The notes below the pieces were generated by a model that had not been told where the DNA came from, ran no database searches, and worked only from the letters and a program-made list of their open reading frames with translations. From Hydrogenovibrio marinus (lineage in GTDB: Bacteria > Pseudomonadota > Gammaproteobacteria > Thiomicrospirales > Thiomicrospiraceae), in contig NZ_AP020335.1 of the NCBI RefSeq assembly GCF_013340845.1, positions 1,922,001 through 1,986,000 of the forward strand: a DNA stretch of 64,000 nt, written 5' to 3'. A program made the position numbers and the translations under genes. Shown here in pieces: positions 7,782-16,921 of the stretch (position 1 is its first letter; each line of letters opens with the position of its first letter).

Positions 7782-9181
7782 TACCCCTTATCCTTTGCTA
7801 GAAAATTTTGACGGTTAATGCTCCGCTCTATTTTTTGCAATTGTGGATGAGTAGGATGAAGTTTCATTGTTAGTGTATTTAAAAGCTGCCTAGCTTCATC
7901 AGATTCATACCTTCCTTGGTCAACTAAATTAGTTAATCTTTCTAAGGCTTCTTTTTCAGCAACAGGTGGAATCGGATCAACCCCCATAATCGCCTGCAAA
8001 ACATCATTGCTGGGTTCTCCATAAGAGTATGCATTTGGTTCCGCCGCTACAGAACCATTTTCAGACTCACCTAATACCCTTATACACTCTTTAGGAATGG
8101 TTGAAAGCACTTGGGGACTATGAGTAGTGACGATAAACTGCAAATTGGGAAAAGCCTCTTGCAGCCCTCCAAGAATTCTTTGTTGCCATTGGGGATGCAA
8201 AAACATATCTACTTCATCAATAAGAACGACACCCGATGATTTTGTTGCAGCGTCGAGACCTAAATGAGGGTTAAGCTTTATACAGCGAAATGCAATATCA
8301 GACACTAGAACAACAATATTGCGAATTCCGTCACTCAACATATCCAATGGTAATGAACCATATTTATCATGAACCATAACCAATTTCTGTTGATGACGAG
8401 AACTATATTGAAGGTCTTTCCAGCCCGTAGTTTTTTGGGTAATTTTGTTAACCGCTTCTTGAATGACGAAAATCGTATTTCTTAGTGATATATAATCAGC
8501 TTCATTTATAAAGTTAGAATACTCTTCTCCACTTTCCATACGTTCAATCTGTACTTCACGGTAGCTTCTAAATACCCAAGCATACCAATCTTCGAACTGT
8601 TTATAACTGGATGTAGCAGTCAAACAATCTCGATATCCCCAAAAGCGTGAAAAAACAGCTTTATTCAGCTTTTTGTCTACTACTTTTGCTGTATATCGAC
8701 CTTGATACCATAAGCGACCCGTTCCCAAATATACCACAACAGGCAAATCTACAGTTGTGGGACCCTCTTCATTGCGGACAAGGTGCTCTAACTCCTTGCC
8801 AATTTCTGTTATGAGCTTCGCTGAACGATCAGACTTGGTGTTTGTGCCCAACTTTGTTTTTTCTCTATATTGAACCCATTCTAGAGATTCACTCAACAAC
8901 GTCCCCTTGGCTATAATTTTTGAAGGGACAACTGTTTCCATGTTTTTATCTGCCTTCAACTCCTGCCTAACATCATCTATTTGAATAGTCGCAGACTTAC
9001 CTGCTTGGCTGCCCAAATCAAAAGCCTTCACATAAGGCCAAATAGAAATTCTAGCCGCATCCAAAAGAGTTGTTTTTCCCCCACCATTTGACGCGACTAA
9101 CACAGTCAACGTTTCATGGAAATCGATTGATAGACTTTTAAAACAACGGAAATTTTCTAATGAAATGGAGTCTATATGCAT
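7781..9181 (-). CDS. ptuA: AAA/ABC-type ATPase of a Septu-type pair (PtuA-like)
   Basis: 466 residues. The N-terminus ISLENFRCFKSLSIDF is typical of SMC/RecF-like ATPases. The Walker A motif is ASNGGGKTTLL (residues 29-39), the signature-like segment is LDMLSDGIRNIV (about residue 285), Walker B is VVLIDEVDMFLHP (about residue 322), and the H-loop is VTTHSPQVL (about residue 352). The C-terminal 80 residues are helical. The family forms multimers that sense phage and activate the HNH partner. The gene stands first in a two-gene operon next to the island integrase; the 155 bp upstream hold no reverse transcriptase, so stand-alone Septu fits better than a retron module. Confidence 0.85.
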   Translation of the reverse strand: MHIDSISLENFRCFKSLSIDFHETLTVLVASNGGGKTTLLDAARISIWPYVKAFDLGSQAGKSATIQIDDVRQELKADKNMETVVPSKIIAKGTLLSESLEWVQYREKTKLGTNTKSDRSAKLITEIGKELEHLVRNEEGPTTVDLPVVVYLGTGRLWYQGRYTAKVVDKKLNKAVFSRFWGYRDCLTATSSYKQFEDWYAWVFRSYREVQIERMESGEEYSNFINEADYISLRNTIFVIQEAVNKITQKTTGWKDLQYSSRHQQKLVMVHDKYGSLPLDMLSDGIRNIVVLVSDIAFRCIKLNPHLGLDAATKSSGVVLIDEVDMFLHPQWQQRILGGLQEAFPNLQFIVTTHSPQVLSTIPKECIRVLGESENGSVAAEPNAYSYGEPSNDVLQAIMGVDPIPPVAEKEALERLTNLVDQGRYESDEARQLLNTLTMKLHPTHPQLQKIERSINRQNFLAKDKG

Positions 9182-9336
9182 GATAGTTTGATCTTTCGGA
9201 AAAATAATTTATTAAATACGCATGTGATTCAAATAGAAAATCAACATCAAAACTAACATGCTACAGTAAAGATAAAATAAAACAAATTTTTAAATAACGG
9301 TCCGCAAATAACATAAGCTCTATCATAAAAAATTCA

Positions 9337-10659
9337 TTACTCATTAATAACGATATCATACAAACGATCACACCACTTTTGCAGCCACTCTTTTGCCTCT
9401 TCTTCATAGTGGTGAAGATCATAAGTCCCTTCAATACCTTTTTTAGCGTGCCCTAAAATCGCTTCGCTAACTTCTCTGGGGCATCTAAGCTTTGCCAACT
9501 GTGTCCTAACAGTTCTTCGCAAGTCATGAGGAGCCCAACACTCTACACCAAGATCTACACCATTCCTTCGAGCCCAATAAAGTTGCTGTGAAAGCTGCTT
9601 TTGATCAAGTGCTCTATCTAGCGGCTTTCCTTGAGGGCTTCTTGCACAAAAAACAAAACTAGAAACTTTTTCCATTTTATTCAACAAAGACATTGCTTGA
9701 CTGGAAAGCTGGACATTCCGAGATGAGCCCGACTTTGTTTCCGCCAAATGAATGGTTGCTTCATTAAAATTAATGTCTTGCCATTTGATCTGACACACCT
9801 CCCCTGTCCGCATACCAGTCATAAGAGACAGCAACATGACACCTTTTGCATTAGGTGAAATATGCTGGGCTTTAGGCAGTTTCTGCCAAAGGGCTCTTAT
9901 TTCTTGTTCGGATAAAACTCTTTGCCTTTTCGAGTTAGATACTTTGACACCTGAATCTTTGATCCGAGTTTTTATCTCAGGGCATGGATTTTGAAAGTTT
10001 GGGGGAAGTTTGTCGTTAGAAATTGCGAACCTATAAGCTAAGTTCAACTCTCTAAGAACATTACCTGCCTGAACATTAGACCCTCTTGCAATGATCTGAT
10101 CAACCATTTGTTTAACTTCAATCAATGGAGTTTCAGATACAGGCATATCTCCCAGAACTCGAACAACGTCACCATATAAGGTTCTTCGCACTTCTTTTTG
10201 TCCCTTTTCCTTTCTACTACCACTGATAATCTTTTTATTACCTTTCCTATCAGGTTCAGAATATCTGTCCTCAACTTTTCCAGTCAAATAGAGTTCAACC
10301 ATTGCACGAAAGGTAAAGTTAAGTTTATCTGCCTCACGCATAGCTTCAAGCTCTACCTTCCTAGCGTCCTCTTCTCGATCAATTAAATATTGCTGGGGAT
10401 CATAACCACTCGCACGCAATGCTTTAAACTCTTGTAACTTTTCACGTGCTTTTGCAAGGCTCATATCAGGATAAACACCCAATACCAATTGCTTCATTTT
10501 GCCTTCAAAGTTCTTGTAGCGATAAATAAAAGATGTCGCACGAGATGTCCTCTTAACTCTGAGACCCAAATAATCTCCAGAGTCTGTTAAAACGTCTCCT
10601 GTCTTCATGTTTTTAACAGCGATCGCTGATAGTGGTTTTTTGGTAGAATGGGCAACCAA
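9337..10659 (-). CDS. int: DUF4102-type tyrosine integrase of the island
   Basis: 440 residues with the arm-binding DUF4102 domain at the N-terminus (residues 8-90, LSAIAVKNMKTGDVLTD ... LGVYPDMSLAKAREK), a core-binding domain and a catalytic domain. Catalytic residues seen are arginine in TGMRTGEVCQIKW, HDLRRTVRTQL, GHAKKGIEGTYDLH with the nucleophilic tyrosine. The start is TTG behind GAGGT with seven-base spacing; no ATG occurs until residue 18. Integrases of this family usually sit at one end of the island beside the attachment site. Here the end faces mutS, so the junction is probably within the 218 bp between the two genes. Confidence 0.92.
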   Translation of the reverse strand: MVAHSTKKPLSAIAVKNMKTGDVLTDSGDYLGLRVKRTSRATSFIYRYKNFEGKMKQLVLGVYPDMSLAKAREKLQEFKALRASGYDPQQYLIDREEDARKVELEAMREADKLNFTFRAMVELYLTGKVEDRYSEPDRKGNKKIISGSRKEKGQKEVRRTLYGDVVRVLGDMPVSETPLIEVKQMVDQIIARGSNVQAGNVLRELNLAYRFAISNDKLPPNFQNPCPEIKTRIKDSGVKVSNSKRQRVLSEQEIRALWQKLPKAQHISPNAKGVMLLSLMTGMRTGEVCQIKWQDINFNEATIHLAETKSGSSRNVQLSSQAMSLLNKMEKVSSFVFCARSPQGKPLDRALDQKQLSQQLYWARRNGVDLGVECWAPHDLRRTVRTQLAKLRCPREVSEAILGHAKKGIEGTYDLHHYEEEAKEWLQKWCDRLYDIVINE

Positions 10660-10759
10660 TGTAATGACCTCAATAACAGTATTTTTTTGAAACCTACGAC
10701 AGCAAGTAGTATTTCAATTATTAGACAATTTACTAGGCATTATAAGATAAAAAACCGAA

Positions 10760-10783
10760 AACTGTTACGCCAACTGTTACGCC
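10760..10783. repeat. Tandem 12-bp repeat between int and mutS
   Basis: ACTGTTACGCCA is present twice in direct tandem, about 100 bp upstream of the integrase start codon and about 95 bp before mutS. Short direct repeats beside an integrase gene are often arm sites for integrase or excisionase. This one may belong to the island attachment region. The rest of the gap is AT-rich, with a weak promoter-like pair (TTTACG, 16 bp, TATAGA at 10796-10823) facing mutS. Confidence 0.5.
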
Positions 10784-10877
10784 ATATTTTGAGATTTTAC
10801 GGGTTTTCATGAAACTTTATAGAACCAACAGAAACTACAAAAACAGAATTTAATTAATATAAATCAATAACTTATTT

Positions 10878-13511
10878 ATGAAAAATACCGAAAAATCAAC
10901 CCCAAAAAATCAGTCGCACACCCCAATGATGCAGCAATACTTGGCAGTCAAAGCCGAGCACCCGAATCATCTTCTGTTTTATCGGATGGGCGATTTTTAT
11001 GAACTCTTCCACGAAGATGCCAAAAAGGCTTCAGAGCTACTCGACATTACCCTGACCGCCAGAGGAAAATCCGGCGGCGAACCGATTCCTATGGCGGGAA
11101 TTCCCCATCATTCGGCAGACGGTTATTTGGCAAAGCTGGTCAAACTGGGTGAATCGGTCGCTATCTGCGAGCAAGTGGGCGACCCGGCAACCTCAAAAGG
11201 CCCCGTGGAACGTAAAGTAGTTCGCATCATCACCCCTGGAACCTTGGTTGAAGATGCTTTGCTTGAAGACAAGGCAGAGAATTTACTGTGCGCGATTGTC
11301 CAGAGTGAAACGGCAACCGACGCTCAATATGGTTTGGTTTATCTTGATGTTGCCAGTGGTCGATTTGAAGGCACCATGATCGCCGATCAAGAAGCTCTCA
11401 ACTCGGAAGTGGAGCGCCTAAAACCTGCTGAAATCATCTTGCCTGATGACCCACTTTTTAAACAAAACTTGCCAGAAACCATTCGCAACAGACCCAACCT
11501 GGTAGATTTTCCTGCCTGGCACTTTGAACCTGAGAGCTCACGCAAACGCCTGCTAAAACAATTCGGCACCAAAGACTTGGTCGCTTTTGGCTGCAATGAT
11601 TTACCGACATTGATTGCTGCGGCTGGTGGAATTATTCAATACGCCCAGTCGATGCTGCAAAACGACTTGGTACATGTGCAAAGCTTACATACTTACCAAC
11701 AAGATGACACGCTCATTCTAGATGCCAACAGTCGTCGCAACCTTGAGTTGGATACCAACCTTAGCGGTGGCACCCACAACACTCTGTTTGCCATTCTCGA
11801 CAAAACAGCAACCGCTATGGGCAGCCGTCTACTCAAACGTTGGATCAATCAACCTCTGAGAGATCAAGCAAAACTAAATGCAAGATTAGATGCCATTGAA
11901 TCCCTGTTGACGAGCTACCAAGCCGACGCATTTCGTGAGCTGCTCAAACCTATTGGCGATCTTGAACGTATTCTCAGCCGCGTTTCACTTTACTCAGCGC
12001 GCCCAAGAGATTTAATGCACTTGGGTCGCTCGTTGTTACAACTACCAGAGCTACAGAAACTCCTGACTGAACAATCAGCTGACAGATGGCAAGCGCTTGC
12101 CAAGACACTCGGACTTTACCCTGAGCTAGCTGAAACGTTGGATAAAGCTTTGGTTGAATCCCCACCGATGCTGATGCGAGACGGCGGTGTATTTGCCGAG
12201 GGTTATGATGCCGAACTGGATGAGTTGCGTAACTTAAAAACACAAGCAGGCGACTATCTGCTGGCACTGGAAGAGCGTGAGAAAGAGCGCACCGGCATCT
12301 CAACATTAAAAGTCGGCTACAACCGTGTACATGGCTATTACATTGAAGTCAGTAAACTGCAATCTGACAAAGTGCCGATGGACTACCAGCGCCGCCAAAC
12401 CTTGAAAGGTCAAGAGCGTTATATCACCCCGGAACTTAAAACTTTTGAAGATAAAGTGCTGAGTGCAAATGAAAAAGCCCTCGCCAGAGAAAAATGGCTT
12501 TACCAACAATTGTTGGAAGCCATCAATGCCGAATTGCGCCCTTTACAGGCAACAGCAGGCGCTTTGGCAGAAATTGACGTCCTAGTTAACTTGGCTCGCC
12601 AAGCAAATGCTTTAAACCTTAACCGCCCGCAACTGACTGACGCGCCGGAAATCAGCATTATCAAAGGACGCCATTTAACGGTTGAAGCCCTGTCTTCGCA
12701 ACCGTTTATTCCTAACGATACCTGTTTTGACGAGCAGCGTCGCTTACAGATCATCACGGGGCCCAACATGGGCGGGAAATCGACTTTCATGCGTCAAACC
12801 GCGCTCATCGCTATTTTGGCTTATATGGGTTCTTATGTCCCCGCAGAATCTGCCAGGTTGGGGTCCATTGACCGGATATTTACGCGAATCGGCGCATCGG
12901 ATGACCTGACTTCCGGACGTTCGACCTTCATGGTAGAAATGACGGAAACCGCCAACATCCTGCACCATGCAACCGAAAACTCACTAATATTGATGGATGA
13001 AGTCGGTCGAGGCACCTCCACCTTTGATGGCTTGGCATTGGCTTGGGCGATAGCGGAACAAATGGCGAGTAAGATTAAAGGTTACTGTCTGTTCGCAACC
13101 CATTACTTTGAGCTCACTACCCTGAATGAGCAATATGACAATGTCATCAACATTCACTTAGATGCTGTCGAATATCAAGACAGTATTGTTTTCTTGCATC
13201 AGGTGCAGGAAGGCCCCGCTTCTCAAAGTTATGGTTTACAGGTAGCCGCATTGGCCGGTGTCCCTAAAGCGGTTATCGACATTGCGAAGCAACAGCTGAC
13301 ACGTTTGGAAAATCAAACCTTGGTTAATGCGCCTGTAGCACAGTCGGCAAACAACTCACCTCAGGCGCAAGTTGATATGTTTGCCTATGCGCCGGATCCT
13401 GCAATGGAAAATATTGCGGAACAGCTACAAAACTGCCATCCGGATGAAATGACGCCCAAAATGGCGTTGGAAAAACTCTACGAGCTGAAAGAACTCCTGT
13501 CCGACAAGTAA
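10878..13511 (+). CDS. mutS: DNA mismatch repair protein MutS
   Basis: 877 residues, close to the usual length of about 850. The mismatch-binding domain contains [11 protein letters not shown] (residues 34-44, with the stacking Phe and contacting Glu); connector, lever and clamp regions follow. The ATPase has Walker [15 protein letters not shown] (about residue 632), Walker [17 protein letters not shown] and the following FATHYFEL. The C-terminus ends in a helix-turn-helix-like tetramer segment. MutS recognises mismatches and recruits MutL. No clear ribosome-binding site precedes the ATG, and the upstream DNA belongs to the island. The coding sequence carries two copies of the dispersed CCAGGTTGG repeat (11493-11510, 12847-12863). 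Confidence 0.98.
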   Translation: MKNTEKSTPKNQSHTPMMQQYLAVKAEHPNHLLFYRMGDFYELFHEDAKKASELLDITLTARGKSGGEPIPMAGIPHHSADGYLAKLVKLGESVAICEQVGDPATSKGPVERKVVRIITPGTLVEDALLEDKAENLLCAIVQSETATDAQYGLVYLDVASGRFEGTMIADQEALNSEVERLKPAEIILPDDPLFKQNLPETIRNRPNLVDFPAWHFEPESSRKRLLKQFGTKDLVAFGCNDLPTLIAAAGGIIQYAQSMLQNDLVHVQSLHTYQQDDTLILDANSRRNLELDTNLSGGTHNTLFAILDKTATAMGSRLLKRWINQPLRDQAKLNARLDAIESLLTSYQADAFRELLKPIGDLERILSRVSLYSARPRDLMHLGRSLLQLPELQKLLTEQSADRWQALAKTLGLYPELAETLDKALVESPPMLMRDGGVFAEGYDAELDELRNLKTQAGDYLLALEEREKERTGISTLKVGYNRVHGYYIEVSKLQSDKVPMDYQRRQTLKGQERYITPELKTFEDKVLSANEKALAREKWLYQQLLEAINAELRPLQATAGALAEIDVLVNLARQANALNLNRPQLTDAPEISIIKGRHLTVEALSSQPFIPNDTCFDEQRRLQIITGPNMGGKSTFMRQTALIAILAYMGSYVPAESARLGSIDRIFTRIGASDDLTSGRSTFMVEMTETANILHHATENSLILMDEVGRGTSTFDGLALAWAIAEQMASKIKGYCLFATHYFELTTLNEQYDNVINIHLDAVEYQDSIVFLHQVQEGPASQSYGLQVAALAGVPKAVIDIAKQQLTRLENQTLVNAPVAQSANNSPQAQVDMFAYAPDPAMENIAEQLQNCHPDEMTPKMALEKLYELKELLSDK
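11493..11510 (-). repeat. Dispersed repeat copy inside mutS (one mismatch)
   Basis: On the plus strand it reads CCCAACCTGGTAGATTTT, one base different from the copies at 16881 and 21216 (CAGATTTT). It lies within codons for NRPNLVDF and leaves the protein intact. Confidence 0.7.
12847..12863 (+). repeat. Dispersed repeat copy inside mutS
   Basis: AATCTGCCAGGTTGGGG, a full match to the intergenic copies, within the codons for ESARLGS just after the ATPase Walker A region. Its place in a conserved coding region shows the repeat is tolerated inside genes. Confidence 0.85.
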
Positions 13512-13512
13512 G

Positions 13513-14814
13513 TTAACAGTCTTTACAGTCTTGGACTTGCGTCAGGCGGTTTCGCCCTTGATTTTTGGACTCATAAAGGGCGATATCCACCTGCTTCAAC
13601 ACCCCTTTGACATCAACGGGTGGACAGAGATCAGAATGGTATAAACCACCGCTCAGTGTCAATTTCAGTTGCGCACCATCTACCGGGAAAGGATGCTCCT
13701 CAACCGCTTTTATAATATCCATCGCTTTCGCCAAGCTGTTTTCCAAAGGCGTCCGACTCAGTAAGACGACAAACTCTTCGCCCCCGGCTCGGTAAACCTT
13801 GTCATCATATCTGACACCTTGTTTCAGTTGCATCGCGACCTCTATCAACACCAAATCGCCGACATCGTGCCCATAATTGTCGTTTACCCTCTTGAACCAA
13901 TCGACATCAAACATCAAAATCGCAAATGGAACCTGTTGGCTAAAATAATCATTGATGGCGTTTTCGATGTCTTCTTCCATGTTCAGCCGGTTCAGCAACC
14001 CCGTCAGTGCATCATGTTGCGCCAGTTTCTCCAGTTTGGAATTCGCCTCTTCCAGATGAGAAGTTCGTAACGCCACCAACTCCTGTAAAGACGCCATGGT
14101 TCGCGCTTCGGATTCGTTGAGTTGGACAATTTTCCTGACCATCGGTTTGAAGATAAACACCACTTCCAGAATCAAGACTATGAGTGTCAGAATCCAGTTA
14201 AACCATTCTATCTGCTGCACTTTGGTGAGCTTTTGCTCACCCTCTTTCTGGTATTCATGTACCACCAAGTTCAGATCATGCAGCAGGCTTTCAGACAAAC
14301 CATTGATGTTGCTTAACACCTCCCGCGCGGCAACCTTGTCATTTTCTTTCTCCAACATGCGAGCAAGGGCAACATAGTCATCAACGCGCTTCGCTAAATC
14401 CATTTTTCCAAAATACATCTCGTGAATGGCGGGAGAAAGTGTCTCGAACTCTTCATTTTTGATATGACCGGTAGACAGGCGCTGATTCGCCAAAGCCATC
14501 TCTTGAGCACTTTTTTCCAACGCGTTCATGAGAAAAGCGGCTGAATGCTGACATTTGTCGAGATGGTCGAATCGTTTAAGATACAATCGGTGAGCATCAA
14601 GGGCAATATGCTGGCTCAGCATACGTTGACGACCGGAAATATTGACGATTAATGCAGTATCATAAGAGCGGGAAAGTGCTGACTTAAGGGCGTAGTAAGC
14701 TGTCGTTGAGAGAAACGCAATCAAACTGATGGCAATAACATAACGTATCGTAATGTTATTTTCGAGTTTTCGAATATCCAATTGCCACATGCCCACAGCC
14801 TTATAAAACTTCAA
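13513..14814 (-). CDS. Membrane diguanylate cyclase with PilJ-like sensor
   Basis: 433 residues; an internal ATG at MWQLDIRKL may be the true start. Order of parts: membrane helix at about 25-45 (YVIAISLIAFLSTTAYYAL), a periplasmic PilJ/type IV pili methyl-accepting-like helical domain with the typical ISGRQRMLSQHIALDA, a second helix at about 205-225, a coiled coil, then a GGDEF domain (residues 265-425). The active-site loop reads AGGEEF, an allowed variant, and DALTGLLNR and FDVDWFKRVND are present. It should make cyclic di-GMP in response to an unknown signal. It ends one base from the mutS stop, tail to tail, with no terminator between. Confidence 0.92.
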   Translation of the reverse strand: MKFYKAVGMWQLDIRKLENNITIRYVIAISLIAFLSTTAYYALKSALSRSYDTALIVNISGRQRMLSQHIALDAHRLYLKRFDHLDKCQHSAAFLMNALEKSAQEMALANQRLSTGHIKNEEFETLSPAIHEMYFGKMDLAKRVDDYVALARMLEKENDKVAAREVLSNINGLSESLLHDLNLVVHEYQKEGEQKLTKVQQIEWFNWILTLIVLILEVVFIFKPMVRKIVQLNESEARTMASLQELVALRTSHLEEANSKLEKLAQHDALTGLLNRLNMEEDIENAINDYFSQQVPFAILMFDVDWFKRVNDNYGHDVGDLVLIEVAMQLKQGVRYDDKVYRAGGEEFVVLLSRTPLENSLAKAMDIIKAVEEHPFPVDGAQLKLTLSGGLYHSDLCPPVDVKGVLKQVDIALYESKNQGRNRLTQVQDCKDC

Positions 14815-15066
14815 GGAAAAAAGAGTCTCGGCGTTGAGGCTACACAGCTTCCATTATGAAGAAGCTCGGTAAATGTGTCTATGATTTTTTACTTAGACTA
14901 ATACAGCAACCTCTCAACCATATGAAGTCAATAACGCCTGAAAACCGCAAAAAATTCCATTTCATGTGCAATTACATTAATATTTGCTAATTTAATTTTG
15001 ACCATGATTTCACAATAAAATAGAAGACCCACCAACGTTGGTCGAAAAATGTTGGAGAGAAATATT

Positions 15067-15930
15067 ATGCAAGCGATGATTATCGACATCACACAAGAAA
15101 ATTTTGAACAAATGGTCGTGCAAAACTCTATGCATGTGCCTGTTTTGGTAGACTTTTGGGCGCCTTGGTGCGGACCATGTAAACAGATTATGCCAGTGCT
15201 GGAAAAGCTAGCACATGATTTGGCAGGACGTTTTATCCTCGCAAAAATCAATACCGAAGAACAAACCGAGCTGGCGAATCAATTTCAAATTCGCAGCATT
15301 CCGTCATTTAAAATCTATCATCAAGGACAACTTGTCGAAGAACTGCAAGGGGCACAACCTGTCAGCGCCTTCCAAGCTGCCTTGGAACCCTACCTCAAAG
15401 CCGACCCGTCGGAAGAACTGAGACTACAGGCACATGATGCGTTTGCGCAAGGGCAATATGACCAAGCCATCCTACTGCTGGGTGAAGCATCAAAAGCCAA
15501 TCCAAACAACTTCCGCGTCCACTTGGATCTATGCAAAATGTATTTCCAAAGCGGGCACTTGGAACAAGCGCAAAACCTACTGGAAAAATTACCGGATGAA
15601 GCCAAGGAATCCCAAGATGGGAAATCTCTAATGGCATTGTTCAAATTTACCAAAATCGTTGCAGAAGTCGGCAGCCTGGAAGAGATTCAGGCGCGTTTAG
15701 CCGCAGACCAAAACGACTGCGAGGCACTCTATGGGCTTTCCGGTTATTTGATGTTGAACAACGATCCGGAAAATGCCATGCAAGCGCTTCTCAAACTCTT
15801 CATGATTGACAGAAGCTATGGCGACAACCTTGCACAAAAAACCTTGATTGAGATTTTCGAGCTGCTACAACAAGACCATCCTGAGTTGGTCAAAGCCTAC
15901 CGCCGCAAGCTTCAAAACTTGATGTTCTAA
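15067..15930 (+). CDS. cnoX: CnoX-type chaperedoxin (thioredoxin plus TPR domain)
   Basis: 287 residues from ATG 15067, which is preceded by GGAGAG; an ATG 18 bases upstream lacks such a site. Residues 1-108 form a thioredoxin domain with the CGPC motif in FWAPWCGPCKQI. Residues 120-285 are TPR-like helical repeats. E. coli CnoX (YbbN), the closest known relative, holds unfolded proteins under hypochlorous acid stress and hands them to GroEL and DnaK. The active site retains both cysteines, unlike the SXXC site of E. coli CnoX, so this version may keep oxidoreductase activity. The DUF5718 gene follows 58 bp later. Confidence 0.92.
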   Translation: MQAMIIDITQENFEQMVVQNSMHVPVLVDFWAPWCGPCKQIMPVLEKLAHDLAGRFILAKINTEEQTELANQFQIRSIPSFKIYHQGQLVEELQGAQPVSAFQAALEPYLKADPSEELRLQAHDAFAQGQYDQAILLLGEASKANPNNFRVHLDLCKMYFQSGHLEQAQNLLEKLPDEAKESQDGKSLMALFKFTKIVAEVGSLEEIQARLAADQNDCEALYGLSGYLMLNNDPENAMQALLKLFMIDRSYGDNLAQKTLIEIFELLQQDHPELVKAYRRKLQNLMF

Positions 15931-15988
15931 CTACTTGGGCTTTAAGAGCCAGACGTTAACCAAAACACAGGAATTTAAAGACGCTCAC

Positions 15989-16846
15989 ATGATGCAATTA
16001 TCAACAAAAACACTCAAAACACTACCCGTATTTGGTATCGCCGGTAACTTTGCCGAACATCTATCACAGGCCGGTGAAGATGCTGATTTCGTCAACGTGA
16101 AAACCGCTGAGGCACATGCTCCGAAAGGGATGTTTCCCATCTATCTTCCGGGTTTTGACTCCTTTGTGGGTACCTTTCCACTTTCTTCCGAAGAGTTGGT
16201 TGCAGACTTTTCGCAAATGCAAAACCTGCAATTGGAGCCAGAAGTTTGCCTGCTATTAGATGTTGAGTATCAAAACGACCAAGTTCACCGTTTGACGCCA
16301 AAAGCTTTCACGGCCTTCAATGACTGTTCCATCCGCAGACCCAATGCCCGCAAAATCAGCGAAAAGAAAAACTGGGGAGCCTCTTCAACCGGCATCGGCG
16401 GAGACTGGATTGCGATAGATAATCTTTCGGAAAACGGCAAGCTGGACAACTACCACATCGCATCGATGATTCGCCGTGATAATAAAGTTCTGGCTTACGG
16501 TGTTGACAGCCCGGTCGTCGGTTACCAATACTTTCACGAGAAGCTGTTGAACTGGATTACGTCAACCCTTAACACTCAACCGGATTTTGGTCCTCTGGAA
16601 GCGCTACATAGCTATCTGGTGGAAATCGATTACCCAACCCAAATCATCGTCACACTGGGTGCGACACGCTACACACCATTTGGGGAAACGGGATATTTGA
16701 AGTCAGGAGACGAACTGGCCGTGTATGTTTATGATGCAAAACAAACCAGTGAGGCCAACGTCATTGAACACTTCACGCATCATGCAAACCAACCTTTTGA
16801 GTCAGGTTGTTTCTTGCGCCAATGGGTAAAAGATATTTCTGCTTAA
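15989..16846 (+). CDS. DUF5718 family protein
   Basis: About 285 residues from ATG 15989 or 15992; the longer frame begins with TTG inside the intergenic gap and is unlikely. I recognise the sequence as DUF5718, found in sulfur-oxidising gammaproteobacteria and Campylobacterota. The PLSSEELVADFSQMQNLQLEPEVCLLLDV segment resembles fumarylacetoacetate-hydrolase-like proteins, and the C-terminal part contains VTLGATRYTPFGE, which also fits that fold. The biochemical role is unknown. It probably shares a transcript with cnoX, and the hairpin formed by two dispersed repeats follows six bases after the stop. Confidence 0.75.
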   Translation: MMQLSTKTLKTLPVFGIAGNFAEHLSQAGEDADFVNVKTAEAHAPKGMFPIYLPGFDSFVGTFPLSSEELVADFSQMQNLQLEPEVCLLLDVEYQNDQVHRLTPKAFTAFNDCSIRRPNARKISEKKNWGASSTGIGGDWIAIDNLSENGKLDNYHIASMIRRDNKVLAYGVDSPVVGYQYFHEKLLNWITSTLNTQPDFGPLEALHSYLVEIDYPTQIIVTLGATRYTPFGETGYLKSGDELAVYVYDAKQTSEANVIEHFTHHANQPFESGCFLRQWVKDISA

Positions 16847-16851
16847 AAAAA

Positions 16852-16900
16852 TACCAGGTTGGGGTTACCTTCAGAGGCACCCCAACCTGGCAGATTTTAT
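16852..16900. terminator. Terminator hairpin built from two inverted copies of the dispersed repeat
   Basis: TACCAGGTTGGGG (16852-16864) and CCCCAACCTGGCAGATTTTAT (16880-16900) face each other, giving an 11-bp GC-rich stem plus flanking pairs around a 15-base loop and ending in a short T run. It lies between the convergent genes for the DUF5718 protein and the DUF1704 fusion and could stop both transcripts. Confidence 0.8.
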
Positions 16901-16921
16901 GTAACCAGATTTAGCTAAAGA

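Noticed and set aside
9182-9336. Possible retron non-coding RNA upstream of ptuA
   Set aside because: No reverse transcriptase is present and I see no msr/msd-like inverted repeats.
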